Both the position numbers and the translations under genes were made by a program. The notes beneath the pieces are model-generated. The model was not told the origin of the DNA. It did not search any database and was given only the letters and a program-made list of their open reading frames with translations. Positions 1-38,664 of a stretch of DNA of 64,000 nucleotides are shown in pieces. This DNA comes from Channallabes apus (Eukaryota > Chordata > Actinopteri > Siluriformes > Clariidae), in assembly GCA_030522415.1 (NCBI GenBank), contig CM060114.1, forward strand, positions 27,245,804 through 27,309,803, written 5' to 3'. Numbering within the stretch: the stretch's first letter is position 1; each line of letters starts with the position of its first letter.

Positions 1-510
1 TGAAAGATTGGTAGTTGAGGTGCTTGTTTAATTCATCTTTTAAAAATTAATAACATTACTGGACAAACCCTCAGCCATCGGTTTTCTGAAGAGCTCAACT
101 GTGGGAACCCCAGTTCGTCACCATATTGGCAAGATTTGACTTCTTATAAACCCTGGTTAATCCATAAATGGGCAAATGGGTTGAGAAAAAAAACGGTAGT
201 GGTTGTTGATTGGAACCTTGGTTACCATAAGCTATTAGCTTAGCCTTAGCTCAGCTAAAATGCTAAACGTAGCCAATATTCATTTATATTAAAATGTTTT
301 TTTTTTTTTTTACATTTGATTTAACTTCGTCGTTCATACCCTATAGACTGTCTCATGTCAATTCTTACATTTTTTGTGGTAAGTTAACTTAAAACGATTC
401 CAGTTATTGGTTTACAGTAGCTGAAGTAATTTTTTGTGTTCTTTTCTTTATGTTTTTTTGATGTTATGTCTTTTGTATAAAAACTTAGACAGTTCTCTGT
501 TAACTTAAAA

Positions 511-660
511 TGTCAATCTGTCTTGTCCCAGCTAGCCAACTAATTAGGTCTCTAGGTTAGCTAGTTAGTTTTATGTTAAGGTAAGTTGTTATGTTGTCAT
601 GTTAATCTGCCTTGTCTGAGCTAGCCAGCTAATTAGGTTTCTTAGTTAGCTAGTTAGTTT
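511..660. repeat. Diverged tandem duplication, period about 89 bp
   Basis: Two copies, starting near 511 and 600, share the words AATCTG, CTTGTC, GCTAGCCA, CTAATTAGGT and TTAGCTAGTTAGTTT in the same order. They differ by several substitutions, so the duplication is not recent. Confidence 0.6.
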
Positions 661-792
661 CTATTCATTTATGTTGTAAATTCATGTTGTATGTAGCACC
701 TTGGTCCTGGATGAACATTGTTTAGTTTCACTGTGTACTAAACTGTACAGTATATGGTTGAAGTGACAATAAAAGCCTACTTGACTTGAAAA
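661..792 (+). mobile_element. 3' tail of a fish non-LTR retrotransposon
   Basis: The segment ends with an AATAAAAGCCTACTTGACTTG-type tail (about 769-789), preceded by GCACCTTGGTCCTGGATGAA (about 697-716). I recognise this combination as a common 3' end of fish LINE/SINE elements. No coding part is left. The exact family is uncertain. Confidence 0.45.
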
Positions 793-1199
793 TATCCCTG
801 TACAATTGTTATGAATGAGAAATGTAGCTATGGAGACCAAAACTGCATTTTGTACCAGGATGCGAACCTGTTTATTTCTGTTCTTAGCTGGAAATTTTAA
901 CATTGGAGCCTATGGGGATTAGGTTACTTTTGGGAAGCTGGTCATTCCGGTTTGCAAGGTTTCATTTACCTTCAGTTAATAGTTTAGACAACACCGTTTC
1001 TTGCTCGACCTTAGTCACGTTCTCATCGGTCAGTATAATTGAAAAAAGAGAAAAGAATGAGACTGGGGTTGCTTTTCAGATGCAGTTTCCTGTAAAGCAT
1101 TTGATGTCTAATATTGCAGGTATTTCGTTGGGGCTGATGTGTTCAGGTAACATTGGAGGGTAAATGTGATCAGCTGACTTCATTGTATTGCTGAGCCTA

Positions 1200-1640
1200 G
1201 ACCAAAGCTTGATAGGTGCATTACTTCATACACTTCTCCTTTTTACCCTGAAGCTCCCATAGCTCTGGAATAGGGTCAGTCTGGATTCATCAGACCACAT
1301 GACGTGCTCCAAATTCCAAGCTTTATGCTCCCTTGCAACTTTTTGATTAGTCTCACTAACAAATGGTTTTCTTAGCCTCACACATCAGTTTAGTCCAAAT
1401 CCATCTCATCACATTGTATGCACCCTTACTTTCACTATTAAAGTGGGTTGAGGATTCAGCTAAGTATATTCTTCCAGGTTATTATAAAGTGCTAAAGGGT
1501 TCTTAACCCAGTTCCAGTATCTATCTTCAATATCTACCTCCTTAGTTGTTGTCTTTGCTTGATGCAGCCCAATAATTTGACCTTCTGAAATGGTGACAGT
1601 GTAGTATACTTCATGTGTGTATGTGCTTCACGTTGACACC
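1200..1640 (-). mobile_element. Degenerate Tc1-like transposase relic
   Basis: Read on the minus strand, about 1230-1305 translates with a Tc1-type block, WSDESRLTLFQSYGS, which corresponds to the first catalytic Asp region of Tc1/mariner DDE transposases. The rest is eroded, and terminal repeats are not evident. It sits in the intron just before the abcc9 exon at 1668. Confidence 0.55.
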
Positions 1641-1667
1641 TTATGTCACGCTCTCATCCTCATTTAG

Positions 1668-27863
<26,196 letters not shown>

Positions 27864-30540
27864 ACACACTATCCATCACTACACACCTCCACACATACAT
27901 ACACACACCCACACACTGCTGACGTACAAGGAAGAAAGAAACGAGTTATTTCTTATTTTATAAACAGGCAGATTTTCCAGTCTGCCTGTTCCTTTCACAT
28001 TTTAAACAATTTATATTATATCCTTGCAGTATTTTTATTTTCTTTCTTTTTTTTTTGGTTCATGGTTCTTCAGTTTTTCATATTACGTTAATGATACATG
28101 TGTGTCCATTATATGTCTATAGAGTATATAATGGAAAAAAACTGGTACTGACACTGTACGCGGTTGTCAGCACATTCGGGAGCTGACACGACCTGTCTGT
28201 CTAATGTGCATTGCTGAAATTCCTTCTGGAGACTTCTATCACCGCAGAGGCACTTATACTATGCAAAATGTTTTAGGTTTTTTATACATATCAAGACATT
28301 ATACAGTATATATATCCTATATCATTTGCCCTGTTGTAATGAAGTGAGAATGTGAGGTTGAACTTGTGCTTCCTGGGGGTGACCAGAGCTCAGAAAATAT
28401 TTTATTTACAACACAGGGCTGTAATGTATTTCTATTCACCTCTCTTATGATTGTCTTTGCTTTTAGTCTCTCTGGCATCTATGTTCCACACAAACAGAAC
28501 ATAATTTCTAGCTGAGACCTTTTGCCTGGCCTAGCACTTTTCTGCCATATAGATAGGGAGCATAAACTCTTTTTTTCCCCCTCAAGACTGGATGCAGACC
28601 TGCCTACTTATATTTTTCTGAATGATTCTGATGAATCTAAACTTGGTTAACATAATACTGACCAGAGGTATGGTTTAAACAGGATCATCAAAAGTTTACA
28701 TTTCTTTGCTGGGTCCCAACCTTCTTGAACTGTTCAACTCTTCATAATCAGTTGCCATTTTTCATCATAGTCTTTCAACCTTTTTGACTTTTAAAGTTGT
28801 AAGAATTTACATTTACACAATGGTTGTGCTGCACAGTGCTGACTTTCATTGATAATAGTGTGCTGAAGCACTTTATGTTCATTATTTGACGTTTAAACAT
28901 AGCATTATGGGTTTTTGATGCAGCCATGGACTGAAGGTCCTACCACGATCATACAAATGGGAATAAATAAAATGGTCACCATTGGCCTCCACGGTCCCTA
29001 GTTGGAATACAGAGGTTCATGGAGGGATGGAGGGATGGATGGAGGGAGGGAGGGATGGAGCATAGGCTGACAAACATTGCAGAGTGAAAGCTAAGGTTTC
29101 CGAATCAGCCATGTTGATTTGAATGTGTAGTGGAAGTGAGCACCGGCTGTCATTTGTACGAGACCTGTTGACAAGCATTCCAAGACATTTGTTATAGTGG
29201 CAGTTTTGGCTCAATCTAATGTGATTGTGAAAGTCTCTGGATTTGTACACATCAGAGCCCAGACTCTACTAAGGTCCTTAGACAGTAATTGTACACATTG
29301 ATAAGCCTCTGTAAGCCTAGGCAGGCCTGGAGACGACGTGGAACGCTCTCAGAGTGGAATGGCTGTTTTTTCCAATTTGACTCAAACAAAATGAACTGTT
29401 ACTCACTAAGCCAAACTAGGGATTACTTTAAAATAACCCTTGCATCTTTTCTGACTGCTACACGTCCAATGTGGAGGAGATGCTCTTTGCCATCTTCCAT
29501 GTGTATGAGCTGCTAAACACTTAACATTTGACTAATACTACTCTACAGAGAGTAACACCATCCCTCGCATACAGACAGGAGGGCCAGTTACGTTCTCTCT
29601 TGGACTCTCAGACATGGATGGCTGGGTGAATGCTTGCATCCCTTAGGAGTTATATAAAAGAGGTCATCTGCATAACCCTGGGACAGTTGTCTCTGGGCAG
29701 GGCTGCACTTAACACCTACTCACAATTCCATCCTAACATCTTTAGCCCAGCTGCGTCACACCAATTCACACCTCTATATTCCAATAACTGTCCTGTGACA
29801 TTAACTCTATAAATCATGGGCAGAGGATTTTTTTTTTTATCTTAAAGCATAAGATTCAGTAACTACTATAACTTCTCGTACCTATTGGGAAACACTGGGA
29901 ACTTGACAGATCGTCTAGGGTTTAACAGGTTTTATGACGTCATAAATGTGAATCATTACAGAGGTTTAAATATCAGATGTTTTTTTTCCCACCATGTCAG
30001 TAGAACTGATGAGCAATGAAACTTTGTACTGATTTTAAGTCCAGCTGTTCTGCTTTATTCCCATTAGACATAAACTTCTGATTAAACTTTGCTAAGTTTG
30101 GCCAAGTGAACTTTTATATCTCTTCTCTGAATCCTTTTACAGCCAGCAGAGTTTTTATAGAGCGATGTTTCTTCTTTATCAAACTAATCACACCCTCTTT
30201 CCTTTGGCTGTAATATTTATCATACAGCGGTACTGTATGCCAATGTCTGCCAAGACTAATGCTATATACATGTTGTGATATGAACACTGCTTTCTCCACA
30301 GCAAGGACAAATGAGTATTTATACAGTATGTATTTTCATACGATGCACCATGTTGTGCACAATCCCAGTGGTATGCAATATTTCTTACAAGGATTTCGGG
30401 CTGAATTGTCTTAATGTACATATGTAATTACTGTTAGCAGCATACATTGTTAACACTATATTGTGTGCCTACCTTTTTTGTTCTCTTCTTTTTTTTTCTT
30501 TTTTACAAATGAATAAAAGCTGGAGTGAAACCATTGTGTA
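27864..30540 (+). other. abcc9: Probable abcc9 3' UTR
   Basis: No further coding exon follows the SUR2B stop. AT-rich sequence runs to an AATAAA at 30512-30517. An earlier AATAAA is at 28962-28967. About 28930-29025 is a copy, in reverse orientation, of a repeat also found at 42972-43090 (GGCCAATGGTGACCAT core). The UTR extent is inferred; no transcript was seen. Confidence 0.5.
30512..30517 (+). promoter_or_regulatory. abcc9: Candidate polyadenylation signal of abcc9
   Basis: AATAAA inside GAATAAAAGCTGG, followed within 30 bases by TGTGTATTTGTGT, a GT-rich downstream element. A competing signal lies at 28962. Confidence 0.5.
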
Positions 30541-30926
30541 TTTGTGTCATTTCCTAACTTTACATGGTAAAAGCTGAAAGCCTAATATATCAAAATCAAA
30601 GCAATATATAATTTTTTACAAAGTTTCTTGGTTGACAGTCATAAGTGTGGACACACCTAATTCAATGGTCCTTCCAGATTTTTATTTATTTATACCAAAA
30701 TATACAATAATCTCCTTTGAACAGTTGATATTGAGATTTGTCTGCTACTTATGCTCTATAAAGCCTTCATAACAGCTCTTATATGAGGTGCTCTTATTTG
30801 GTGATTTCTGAGGCTAGTGAGCCTAAATGAACAGAGTGAGCAGAAGTACAGTAAGTTTTGGTCTTGCTTTCCTAGGAAGGTCTTCATGAGAGCCAGTTTC
30901 ATAATGGTGCTTGAGTTTTACAAATC

Positions 30927-31040
30927 TACATTTAGGCATTTGGCAGATGCCCTTGCACAGGGCGACTTATATTTTTATCTCATTATACATCTGAGCAGTT
31001 GAGGGTTAAGGGCCTCGATCAAGGGCCCAACAGATGTACT
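30927..31040. mobile_element. SINE-like fragment
   Basis: CATTTAGGCATTTGGCAGAT, GGGCGACTTATATTTTTATC and GTTGAGGGTTAAGGGCCT match the family at 19696 and 23290. Confidence 0.55.
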
Positions 31041-31729
31041 TGATAATACTGTTCTTGCAAGAACAGCTGACCTTCATGTCTTAAAATACCAATTGACTAC
31101 CAATACCTAATGCCTTATAAACAAATAAAAAAATCCAGTATTGTGCTAAAATGTAGAAAATAAATCCAAGCTTGTGTCCAAACTACCATACTGTAAGTAA
31201 ATGAGGTTTTCATAGAATCAGCAAAAACACAAAATGTGTTTAAGTAGTATGAATGCTGAGGACAAGGCAAACGGAATCATTAAAATAAAAACACACTATT
31301 AAATATTCTAAGTTTTGAATATGTATCTTGGACATTTTAGAACTAAAAAACTGTTTAGAATTAACCTATTTTCAGGATATTTTTCATATTTATTTTATAT
31401 AAGAAAGAAACTAATACTGTATAGGGGAATTGCATTTAACATTGATTTGTTAGATTTGCATAAATAATTCATAACATAAATAATTCCATAACAGCATTTT
31501 TTTAACTTACGGATAATTTTTTAAATAACTTTTTATAAGTATTGTCAAAGTAAAATAAATAGCTTAGCTACCAACATCAGACTACATTTACATTAGATAC
31601 ACCCTAATTTGCATACATAAATGCACATTCAAAAGATCAAGACAACAAGAAAGAAAGAAAGAAATGCAGGAATGCCAACAATCCACTGTTAAAGATTAAT
31701 TTTGATGTCTGATATTTAAGAAATATGTC

Positions 31730-32715
31730 ACGTTCTGCTATGATGTTGGACTGTGGGCTTGGTGTTGAGGCATAGATGCAGAGGGGATGCAGTGAAACAG
31801 AAAAGAGTCTTTAATGAGAATAATAATAAACCAAACAAGCAAAACAAAACATGAACAAAGAAAGTTGGCTTAAACTTGGGAGCATAATGTAACAGAACTC
31901 AAACACTTAGACATAAGACTAGGGATTACATACATTGATACACAATACAGACATGGGATACAAACTGGACAAGACAAGACACACGAAACAGCCTAACGGA
32001 CTAAACATTAGGGACTGTGCATGCAAGGGATAAACAAACACAAGACAGGCTTGGCTAGGTCTACTGGCTGAGCTGCACATTAGCTGCTAAGCTAGCTCAT
32101 AGCTAATCAGACTAATGGCTACACAGGCCAGTAGCCTGAGACCCAAGGGAATGAACAGACAAGGTACACAGCAGACTAGGTATGAAACAGACTAAGAACT
32201 CTAAAGGTTAGTGGCTAAAGATGTTAGTACCTAAGAGCTAAGCAGACAAGGAGACTAGACAGACTAAGATCTAAACATGTTAGTATCACCCTCATTAGTA
32301 TTTAAACAGACTACTAGCTAAACATGCAATGGGGGTTACTTACACAAAAGGGTAAACACAAAAGGTTAATTCTCCTAGAGGCTAATCCTGCTAGGAGACA
32401 CAGAGACAGAGACATAAACTAAATCAAAGCAAATACAAACTTAACTTAAAGTGCTCCTGAAACCAAAAGGCCAACCATACTGTTAAACTAAATCAGAAAA
32501 GAACAAAATAAAACCCACATAACAGAAATTAATGCTCGACCCAGTTTTTTTATAAAAGTATTTACAAAACACAGGTATTTATAAAAGTGCTAATGAGCCT
32601 CCTCAGTTCAGGTGAGCATCCATGTCACCTGACCGAGGAGGCTTCTGGGAAACTGAGTCTAGGAACCAAAACTACAAAGTAAAAACACTGCCCTCTAGTG
32701 GGCAACCCTCACAAA
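31730..32715. repeat. Unclassified interspersed element, A-rich
   Basis: It begins TGTCACGTTCTGCTATGATG and ends around CTGCCCTCTAGTGGGCAACC, an ending common to fish transposon copies. The interior is A-rich, with many repeats of CTAAG, GCTAA and AGACTA words and ACAGACTAGG-like blocks. It is not coding. It may be a solo LTR or a non-autonomous element; I cannot decide. Confidence 0.4.
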
Positions 32716-34443
32716 ATAATCCGCTTTAGCTGCATTGCCCTGTCCTAAACACTTTCTAAAGATTTATGTACATTTCTTTAATTAATCATTCATTTTCTAT
32801 ATATAACTTTTTAAAAGTTTTATAAGTTTTCTTGTCCATCCCTCACTGAAAATTAAAACAAAAGAATGAGATAACTTATGTTTCTTCTCTCAAATATTAA
32901 AAAATATATTTTTTAACCTATAATAGATTACCTGCAAAGGATGTCAAGTGGATGTTAAATGGACATATTAATTAAAAAATTTATATTTTTCATTGCCTAA
33001 AAATCAATGTATAGTATAAATCCTCTGAGTTTTCAACACATTGAAAATGCATTTATTCTCACTATTAAACATAGATCTGAATTCTACTGTCCTTTTTTTG
33101 TTATGCGACTTCACCAAGCGTTTACGTGATCCATGATGAGAGATTTTTACTCAACCACATTTCTTCTGGAAAGTTGCGGTTCACATACAGTATGTTTGAG
33201 GACAGAGCCATTTTGAGAAAACAGCACTTCCTAATATGAGGACATTCAGGTCGCAGGAGGTTAATTCGGGGAGAGGAGGTGAATCCCTTAAGGAAATGCA
33301 AACATGAACTGGCTGAACCTGGAATTTGTGAGTTACCCTGAATCTTTCTGAAAATATATACTTTCAATTGCACAAAGCGCATACTGTACTACAGAAGCAT
33401 GACTATTAAAAAAAAAAAAAAAAAGAGACGTAGTGGGAATCTTAGTAATAAGCTGGAGCAATAGTGGATTTGGGAATTGGTATAATTTTTTCAGGAGATG
33501 AGTAATTTGTGTTGAAAGCCAGGAAAATATTTGATTGCAGCATTTCTGAATTCCTAGTATCCATAAGAATCCAATGGGTTGATTTTCTGCCACTTGTTAT
33601 CACCAAGGTATCCATTTTAACGCATTATGGTTGTAATCTGTCGTGGTCAGGCATATTAAAAAGTTGTGGCTACACGTCAGTTTTTAACCTAGGAGCATTG
33701 CGCTCTGAACACTAATCTTCTGCGAACATCTACTAGATGTTTGCAGCTCCTGAAATCTGCCATAGTGTAAAAATTTACATTTTTGTTTTTACAAAATTGG
33801 TAAAAAAAAAAAAAAAGGATCATGATCATCATATTTCATGAAGAATGATGAAAGCTTAGCATCACCAAAGTTTCACACCAGCACAGTCGTCATTGGGCTA
33901 AGATTACATGAATATTAATTAACTTTATTTGCACGGCACATTCTCAAGTGTTGTGTGGCACATATTGTGCAGCATATAGTGTTGCAACCCTACAGGTTCA
34001 GGGTCTTCCTGAGTTCAAAAGTCAGATTGAACTAGGGTGTATACTCCACATGGTTCTCAAGGTTTCTCTTAACTCTCAGGACATGCTAGTGGGTGGATTG
34101 TTTACACTACACTGTAAATGTTAATGTTTTGTGATGCCTTGCAATGGACTGGCATTATCCAGATGGCACAGATGGGACTGTAAAAACTTGAGACATATTG
34201 GGGATATCTTTGTGACCAATTAAAGTCCTTAAAACATATTCAAAAATGAAATAATAATTAATTTCAAGCCTCATACTAAACTCATATGTGGGGCATCTTT
34301 ACATAGTTATTAGTAACAACTCATTTTCGTGAAGACAACCTCTTAATGAGTCTTGAGTTTAAAGACCTTTCACTCTTGACCTGAGGACTTGTTTGTGTTC
34401 CTGCTGTGGACATCCAGGGTCTATTATTATGTCTGGAGCCTGT

Positions 34444-35060
34444 ATTCAATTCAATTCAATTTTATTTATATAGCGCTTTTTACAATGGTCATTGTCTTAA
34501 AGCAGCTTCACAAAAATGAAAAGAAAATTTAAAAAAGAAAATTTATGGAAGTGTGTATTTGTGAGAAAAATGTGTAGATAATAATGAGATGAATGAATGA
34601 ATGAATGAATGAATGAATGGATGGATGAAATGTCTCTGATGAGCAAGCCAAGGGTGACGGCAACAGTGACAAGGGAAAACTTCCTGAGATGGCAATAGGA
34701 AGAAACCTTGAGAGGAACTGGTAAGCCATCCTCATTTGTGTAATAACGGATAGAAATATAACATCATGTGTGTTATGCAGCTGAAAGTTCAATATGACAG
34801 AAATTATTTAAATTGACATGAAGACCAGTTCAGCACAGGGATGAGTCAGCAGATGCAGAGGGCAGATGAGGTCTGGATCACTGGAAGCACAGGAGCAGCA
34901 TGTGTAGCTCCAACCATCATAAAGCAGAATCCAGCTGGAGCTGGTCCGTCTCTGGATGCCTCAGGATCGTCGCAGGGTCGGCCTTTGTCCACTGAAACTT
35001 GCACAATCTCCCGATGCCTCGGGCTGGGTAGAAGAATAAAGTATAAAGCATTTCCTGTAG
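34444..35060. mobile_element. Dispersed fish repeat (ATTCAATTTTATTTATATAG type)
   Basis: It opens ATTCAATTCAATTTTATTTA then TATAGCGCTTTTTACAATGG and AAAGCAGCTTCACA, followed by GAAACCTTGAGAGGAAC. This is a very common teleost repeat. An (AATG)n tract at 34585-34620 lies inside. No coding part. Confidence 0.6.
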
Positions 35061-35240
35061 ATTAATCAATGTAATATCTTCTAGCACCTTTTGTTTAGGA
35101 ACACTGGTTCAAAACGACTTGGAAAGGCAAGAGTGCCTTGTGTCGCCCCATGCAGGCCACATTTAAAAGTGACAATTTCTTTTTTCAAAGCTCTCAAAAT
35201 TTCGCATATTTGATAAAGTTTTTTTTTGCACGGTTTGAGG

Positions 35241-35242
35241 AA

Positions 35243-35321
<79 letters not shown>
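35241..35321. repeat. A run plus (TA)n microsatellite
   Basis: Twenty A residues (35241-35260) followed by about 30 TA units (35261-35321), roughly 410 bp upstream of the kcnj8 start codon. Confidence 0.95.
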
Positions 35322-35324
<3 letters not shown>

Positions 35325-35734
35325 AGGTTGTAGGTTATAATCGAGCATGTTGTGACGTGAGCTGCAGCTGTGTTGCTGTAGAGGTTTTCACGGGACAGTG
35401 ACCGCCCCTGAGATGTGCGTCAACCGGAGCTGGACTTTTTGGAGCAGTTCCTCTGAAGTGTGTGACTCGCAGCAAAAGTTTTTTTTTTTTTTTTTTGCAC
35501 TCATCTCTTGTAGCGTCTCCAGACAGGAAAAAAAAATTCCGTGCTTAGCTTTGGGACAGATGCAAAACATCTGCAGGGGTTAAACAGCTGGGATGTAAGA
35601 CATCGGTGGACTGGAGAGCGCGCACCGCTAGAGCACCGTGAGCGTGTACACTACGTGAGAGAGAGTGAGTGTGAACTTATTAAATTATTTATTTATTTCT
35701 CCGAATTGCATGCACGGTAACGTGCCTGAGAAGC

Positions 35735-38213
35735 ATGCTGGCGCGAAAGAGCATCATACCCGAGGAGTTCGCGCTGCCCGCGCTGGCGTCGCGCGCGCCC
35801 CGGAAGCCGGTGTTCAGAGACCGCGTGAACAAGGCGCGCTTCATTGCCAAGAGCGGCGCGTGCAACCTGGCGCACAAGAACATCCGCGAGCAGGGCCGCT
35901 TCCTGCAGGACGTCTTCACCACGCTGGTGGACCTGAAGTGGCGCTTCACGCTCGTCATCTTCACCATGACCTTCCTGTGCAGCTGGCTGCTCTTCGCCAT
36001 GATCTGGTGGCTCGTGGCGTTCGCGCACGGAGATCTGGATCTCACGCGTCAGCCTGGCGTCGAGCAGTGCGTCACCAACGTCAAGTAAGTCCAACACAAA
36101 GCATGATGCACACAATAGCCCACGCAATGCACAATAAGACTACTTTCAAAAGGTTTTGTGCATGAGCATGGGCAGGTTGCATGAAGATTAAAAATAAAAA
36201 AATGTTCCAATATAATTTCCATAACTTCAACTCTATGGTGAAATCTTATTTTAGTCAACCCTTAACTGTCACACAGTGTAACTGCAGATCAATCCCTTAT
36301 CCGTTATCACCCACATGAGCATGGGTTCCCTGATGAACTGACCATTTATACATATTTTCTCCCACATTTCCTACATTTCCATAATTTTCTTTTGATTCTG
36401 TAAAATTACTTGTTAAAAGTTACATTTAATAGAAATTAATTGAATTAACTCTGCTAAGAACCCATGTTTTATTAAAAATGGACACATCAAAAACAAATCA
36501 ATTACAAAACAATAAAACGAAATCTTTAAGCTGTGAGTCATCATAATTAACTCGGAACATATGCAACTTAATAAAAAACAAGATATCATCTCGTGTGAGT
36601 GTGTGTATGTGTGCCCTGCGATGGATTGGCACCCTGTCCAGGGTGTACCCCGCCTCGTGCCCTAAAGTCTCCTGGGATAGGCTCCAGGCCCCCCGCGACC
36701 CTGAATACAGAATAAAACGGTATAGAAGATGAGTGAGAGATGATGTCATCTCGTAGCAAAATATTTTTTTATGCATAATCTTATTTGCATGCATTGTATA
36801 AATAAAGTACAGTTTCACAGGCAGGAATGATCTAAAAGCATCACATAGGTTTTAGTCTCTACCTTAGCTGTGAGCCTCCTCAAATATTTAATGCTTTCAA
36901 CTTCTTAACGTGTTGATAACAGTGATAAACATTATTAACTAACCATCAACTCACCATCACCTTCTGCATATTAACACTAATGCTAGTACTAACAATAAAC
37001 CTACAGTTAAGTACAATGTTTATTTTTTTTAATGATGATTGACATCTTGTGCTTGAAAGTTGTTAGGATTCTGTCTCATTTTGTTTTTACGCAACATGTG
37101 TTAGCTATTTAAGGCATAATTTCTGAGAAAGTTCAGTTATCACTGTTATCAACAGGTTAATAGGTTGAAAGCATTACATATTTCAGGAGGCCTGCAGAGA
37201 CTGAAACCTGTGTGATGTTTATACAGTAGATAACTACTGCTTGTGAAAACGTACTTGATCCTTAAGAAATATGTAGTATTATTATACAATTCTTCCCTTT
37301 TTTCCCACACAGATCCTTCACTTCAGCTTTCCTGTTCTCCATCGAGGTGCAGGTCACTATAGGCTTCGGTGGCCGGATGATCACCGAGCAGTGTACGACA
37401 GCCATCACGTTGCTGATTGTGCAGAACATTGCCGGGCTCATCATCAATGCTGTCATGCTGGGATGCATCTTCATGAAGACGGCGCAGTCGCACAGGCGTG
37501 CAGAGACACTCATTTTCAGCCGGCAGGCTTGCATCGCCCTGCGCAACAGCCGCCTGTGCTTCATGATCCGTGTGGGTGACTTGCGCAAGAGCATGATCAT
37601 CAATGCAGCTGTGCGTCTCCAGGTGGTGCGTAAGACCACCACGCCTGAGGGTGAGGTCATCCCTATACACCAGATCGACATCCAGAGCGAGAGCGCTGTC
37701 TCCAGTAACAGTATTTTCCTTCTGGCACCACTTATCATCTGCCATGTCATTGATAAAAACAGTCCACTTTATGATCTGTCAGCCATGGAGCTGCAGTGCA
37801 GTGACCTGGAAGTGATCGTCATCCTCGAGGGTGTCGTGGAGACCACGGGCATTACCACACAGGCACGCACTTCTTATGTGACTGAAGAGATCCAGTGGGG
37901 TCACCGTTTTGTGCATATTGTGACTGAAGAAGAAGGGATTTACTCAGTGGACTACTCTAAGTTCGGCAACACTGTGAAAGTCGCGACACCAACCTGCAGC
38001 GCCCGCGAGCTCGACGAGAAGCCATCCATACTCATCCAGACGATGCAGAAGAGTGAGCTGTCGCAACAGAACTCTCTACGTAAGAGAAACTCTATGCGCC
38101 GTAACAACTCCATGCGCAAGAACAACTCCTTTCAGCGCAACAACCTGTCGTTACCCGTACCCAAAGTGCAGTTCTTCACACCGGAAGGGGGTCAGAATGT
38201 CGCCGTCACATGA
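35735..38213 (+). CDS. kcnj8: Inward-rectifier K+ channel Kir6.1
   Basis: Pore-forming subunit of K-ATP channels, a tetramer partnered by SUR2. Two exons: 35735-36084 and 37313-38213, joined inside codon 117 (donor GTAAGT, acceptor CACACAG), giving 416 residues (human 424). Visible: N-terminal [12 protein letters not shown], slide-helix region, M1 about residues 71-95, pore loop with K+ filter TIGFGG at 132-137, M2 about 146-172, then the large cytosolic domain. Arg187 in IFSRQA is the position that is Arg in Kir6.1 but Lys185 in Kir6.2. The Ser/Asn/Arg-rich tail ([17 protein letters not shown]) is a Kir6.1 hallmark. The extracellular loop after M1 is shorter than in mammalian Kir6.1. The start has A at -3. 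The gene follows abcc9 in tandem, as in mammals. Confidence 0.97.
36598..36735 (+). mobile_element. Fish SINE 3' segment
   Basis: GCGATGGATTGGCACCCTGT, CCAGGGTGTACCCCGCCT, CTCCTGGGATAGGCTCCAGG and a final GGTATAGAAGATGAGTGA-type tail. Related copies lie at 38665 (reverse), 40197, 45248, 50035 and 54498. The structure resembles the V-SINE/DANA group; the family name is tentative. Confidence 0.7.
36839..37217. mobile_element. Foldback MITE with arms of about 95 bp
   Basis: The left arm (about 36839-36932) and the reverse complement of the right arm (about 37124-37217) align almost end to end, sharing CATCACA, GTTTTAGTCTCT/GTTTCAGTCTCT, CCTCCTCAAATAT, AATGCTTTCAAC and GTTGATAACAGTGATAA. The loop is about 190 bp. 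Transcribed RNA would fold into a long hairpin. Confidence 0.8.
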
Positions 38214-38593
38214 CACGAACAAGGCCGATGTCAGGATTACATATGGTTCAGGGAAGCTCTATTCCTGTCCTGCTCCACTGAACCACTTCCTGTTGTTCTG
38301 TATATCTCTACCACTTGTGTTATAAAAGGGCAGCAACTTCTGATTTGCTTTCTCCCTTTCCTATTTTACACAAATCATTTAAAAAAATATTTTTTAAAAA
38401 GCAAAATAATGTTTGAGACGGATAAAGAGGAATTCCTTGTCTCTCATATTATATGGCTATTTCTTATCTGTAGAGCACTGTTTCACTCTCCTGTATTATA
38501 CTGTTTTAATGAAACCTGTAATATTGTCACCAGACTTTTGCACAATTTAATTGTGCAATGTAATGCATATAAATAACATATGTTAATATGCTC

Positions 38594-38599
38594 AATAAA
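38594..38599 (+). promoter_or_regulatory. kcnj8: Polyadenylation signal of kcnj8
   Basis: AATAAA about 380 bases after the stop codon, followed by TGTCCTGCTGTTGTGTTTTC, a GT/T-rich downstream element. Confidence 0.7.
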
Positions 38600-38664
38600 T
38601 CAGTTTGTCCTGCTGTTGTGTTTTCAATCAATTATTATATACTGCTTTTATTTATTTCTATACC

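Larger units (their letters stand above)
1..1199. other. Left-edge intron of abcc9, no exon seen
   Basis: This AT-rich stretch lies upstream of the first visible abcc9 exon and is inferred to be intron. I looked for the preceding exon (the part of TMD1 just before the segment at 1668) and did not find it. It contains a diverged tandem duplication at 511-660 and a LINE-like 3' tail at about 661-790. The short open frames at 682-903 and 903-1163 have no recognisable protein features. Confidence 0.6.
30541..35340. other. abcc9-kcnj8 intergenic region
   Basis: No gene seen. It contains a SINE-like fragment (30927-31040), an unclassified repeat (31730-32715), another dispersed fish repeat (34444-35060) and a TA microsatellite (35261-35321). 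Sequence at 32720-34440 is AT-rich with nothing recognised. Confidence 0.55.
36085..37312. other. kcnj8: kcnj8 intron 1 with SINE tail and foldback element
   Basis: A GTAAGT donor and CACACAG acceptor bound it. It contains a SINE 3' segment at 36598-36735 and a foldback element at 36839-37217. Nothing else is recognised. Confidence 0.85.

Noticed and set aside
511..660. CRISPR-like direct repeats
   Set aside because: Only two diverged copies without spacers, in a vertebrate intron.
903..1163. 86-residue open frame as an abcc9 exon
   Set aside because: It does not match the SUR2 segment expected before 1668 and lacks fitting splice sites.
35665..36165. Long alternative frames over kcnj8 exon 1 on both strands
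   Set aside because: GC-rich coding sequence of the true exon creates shadow frames; only the 35735 frame gives Kir6.1.
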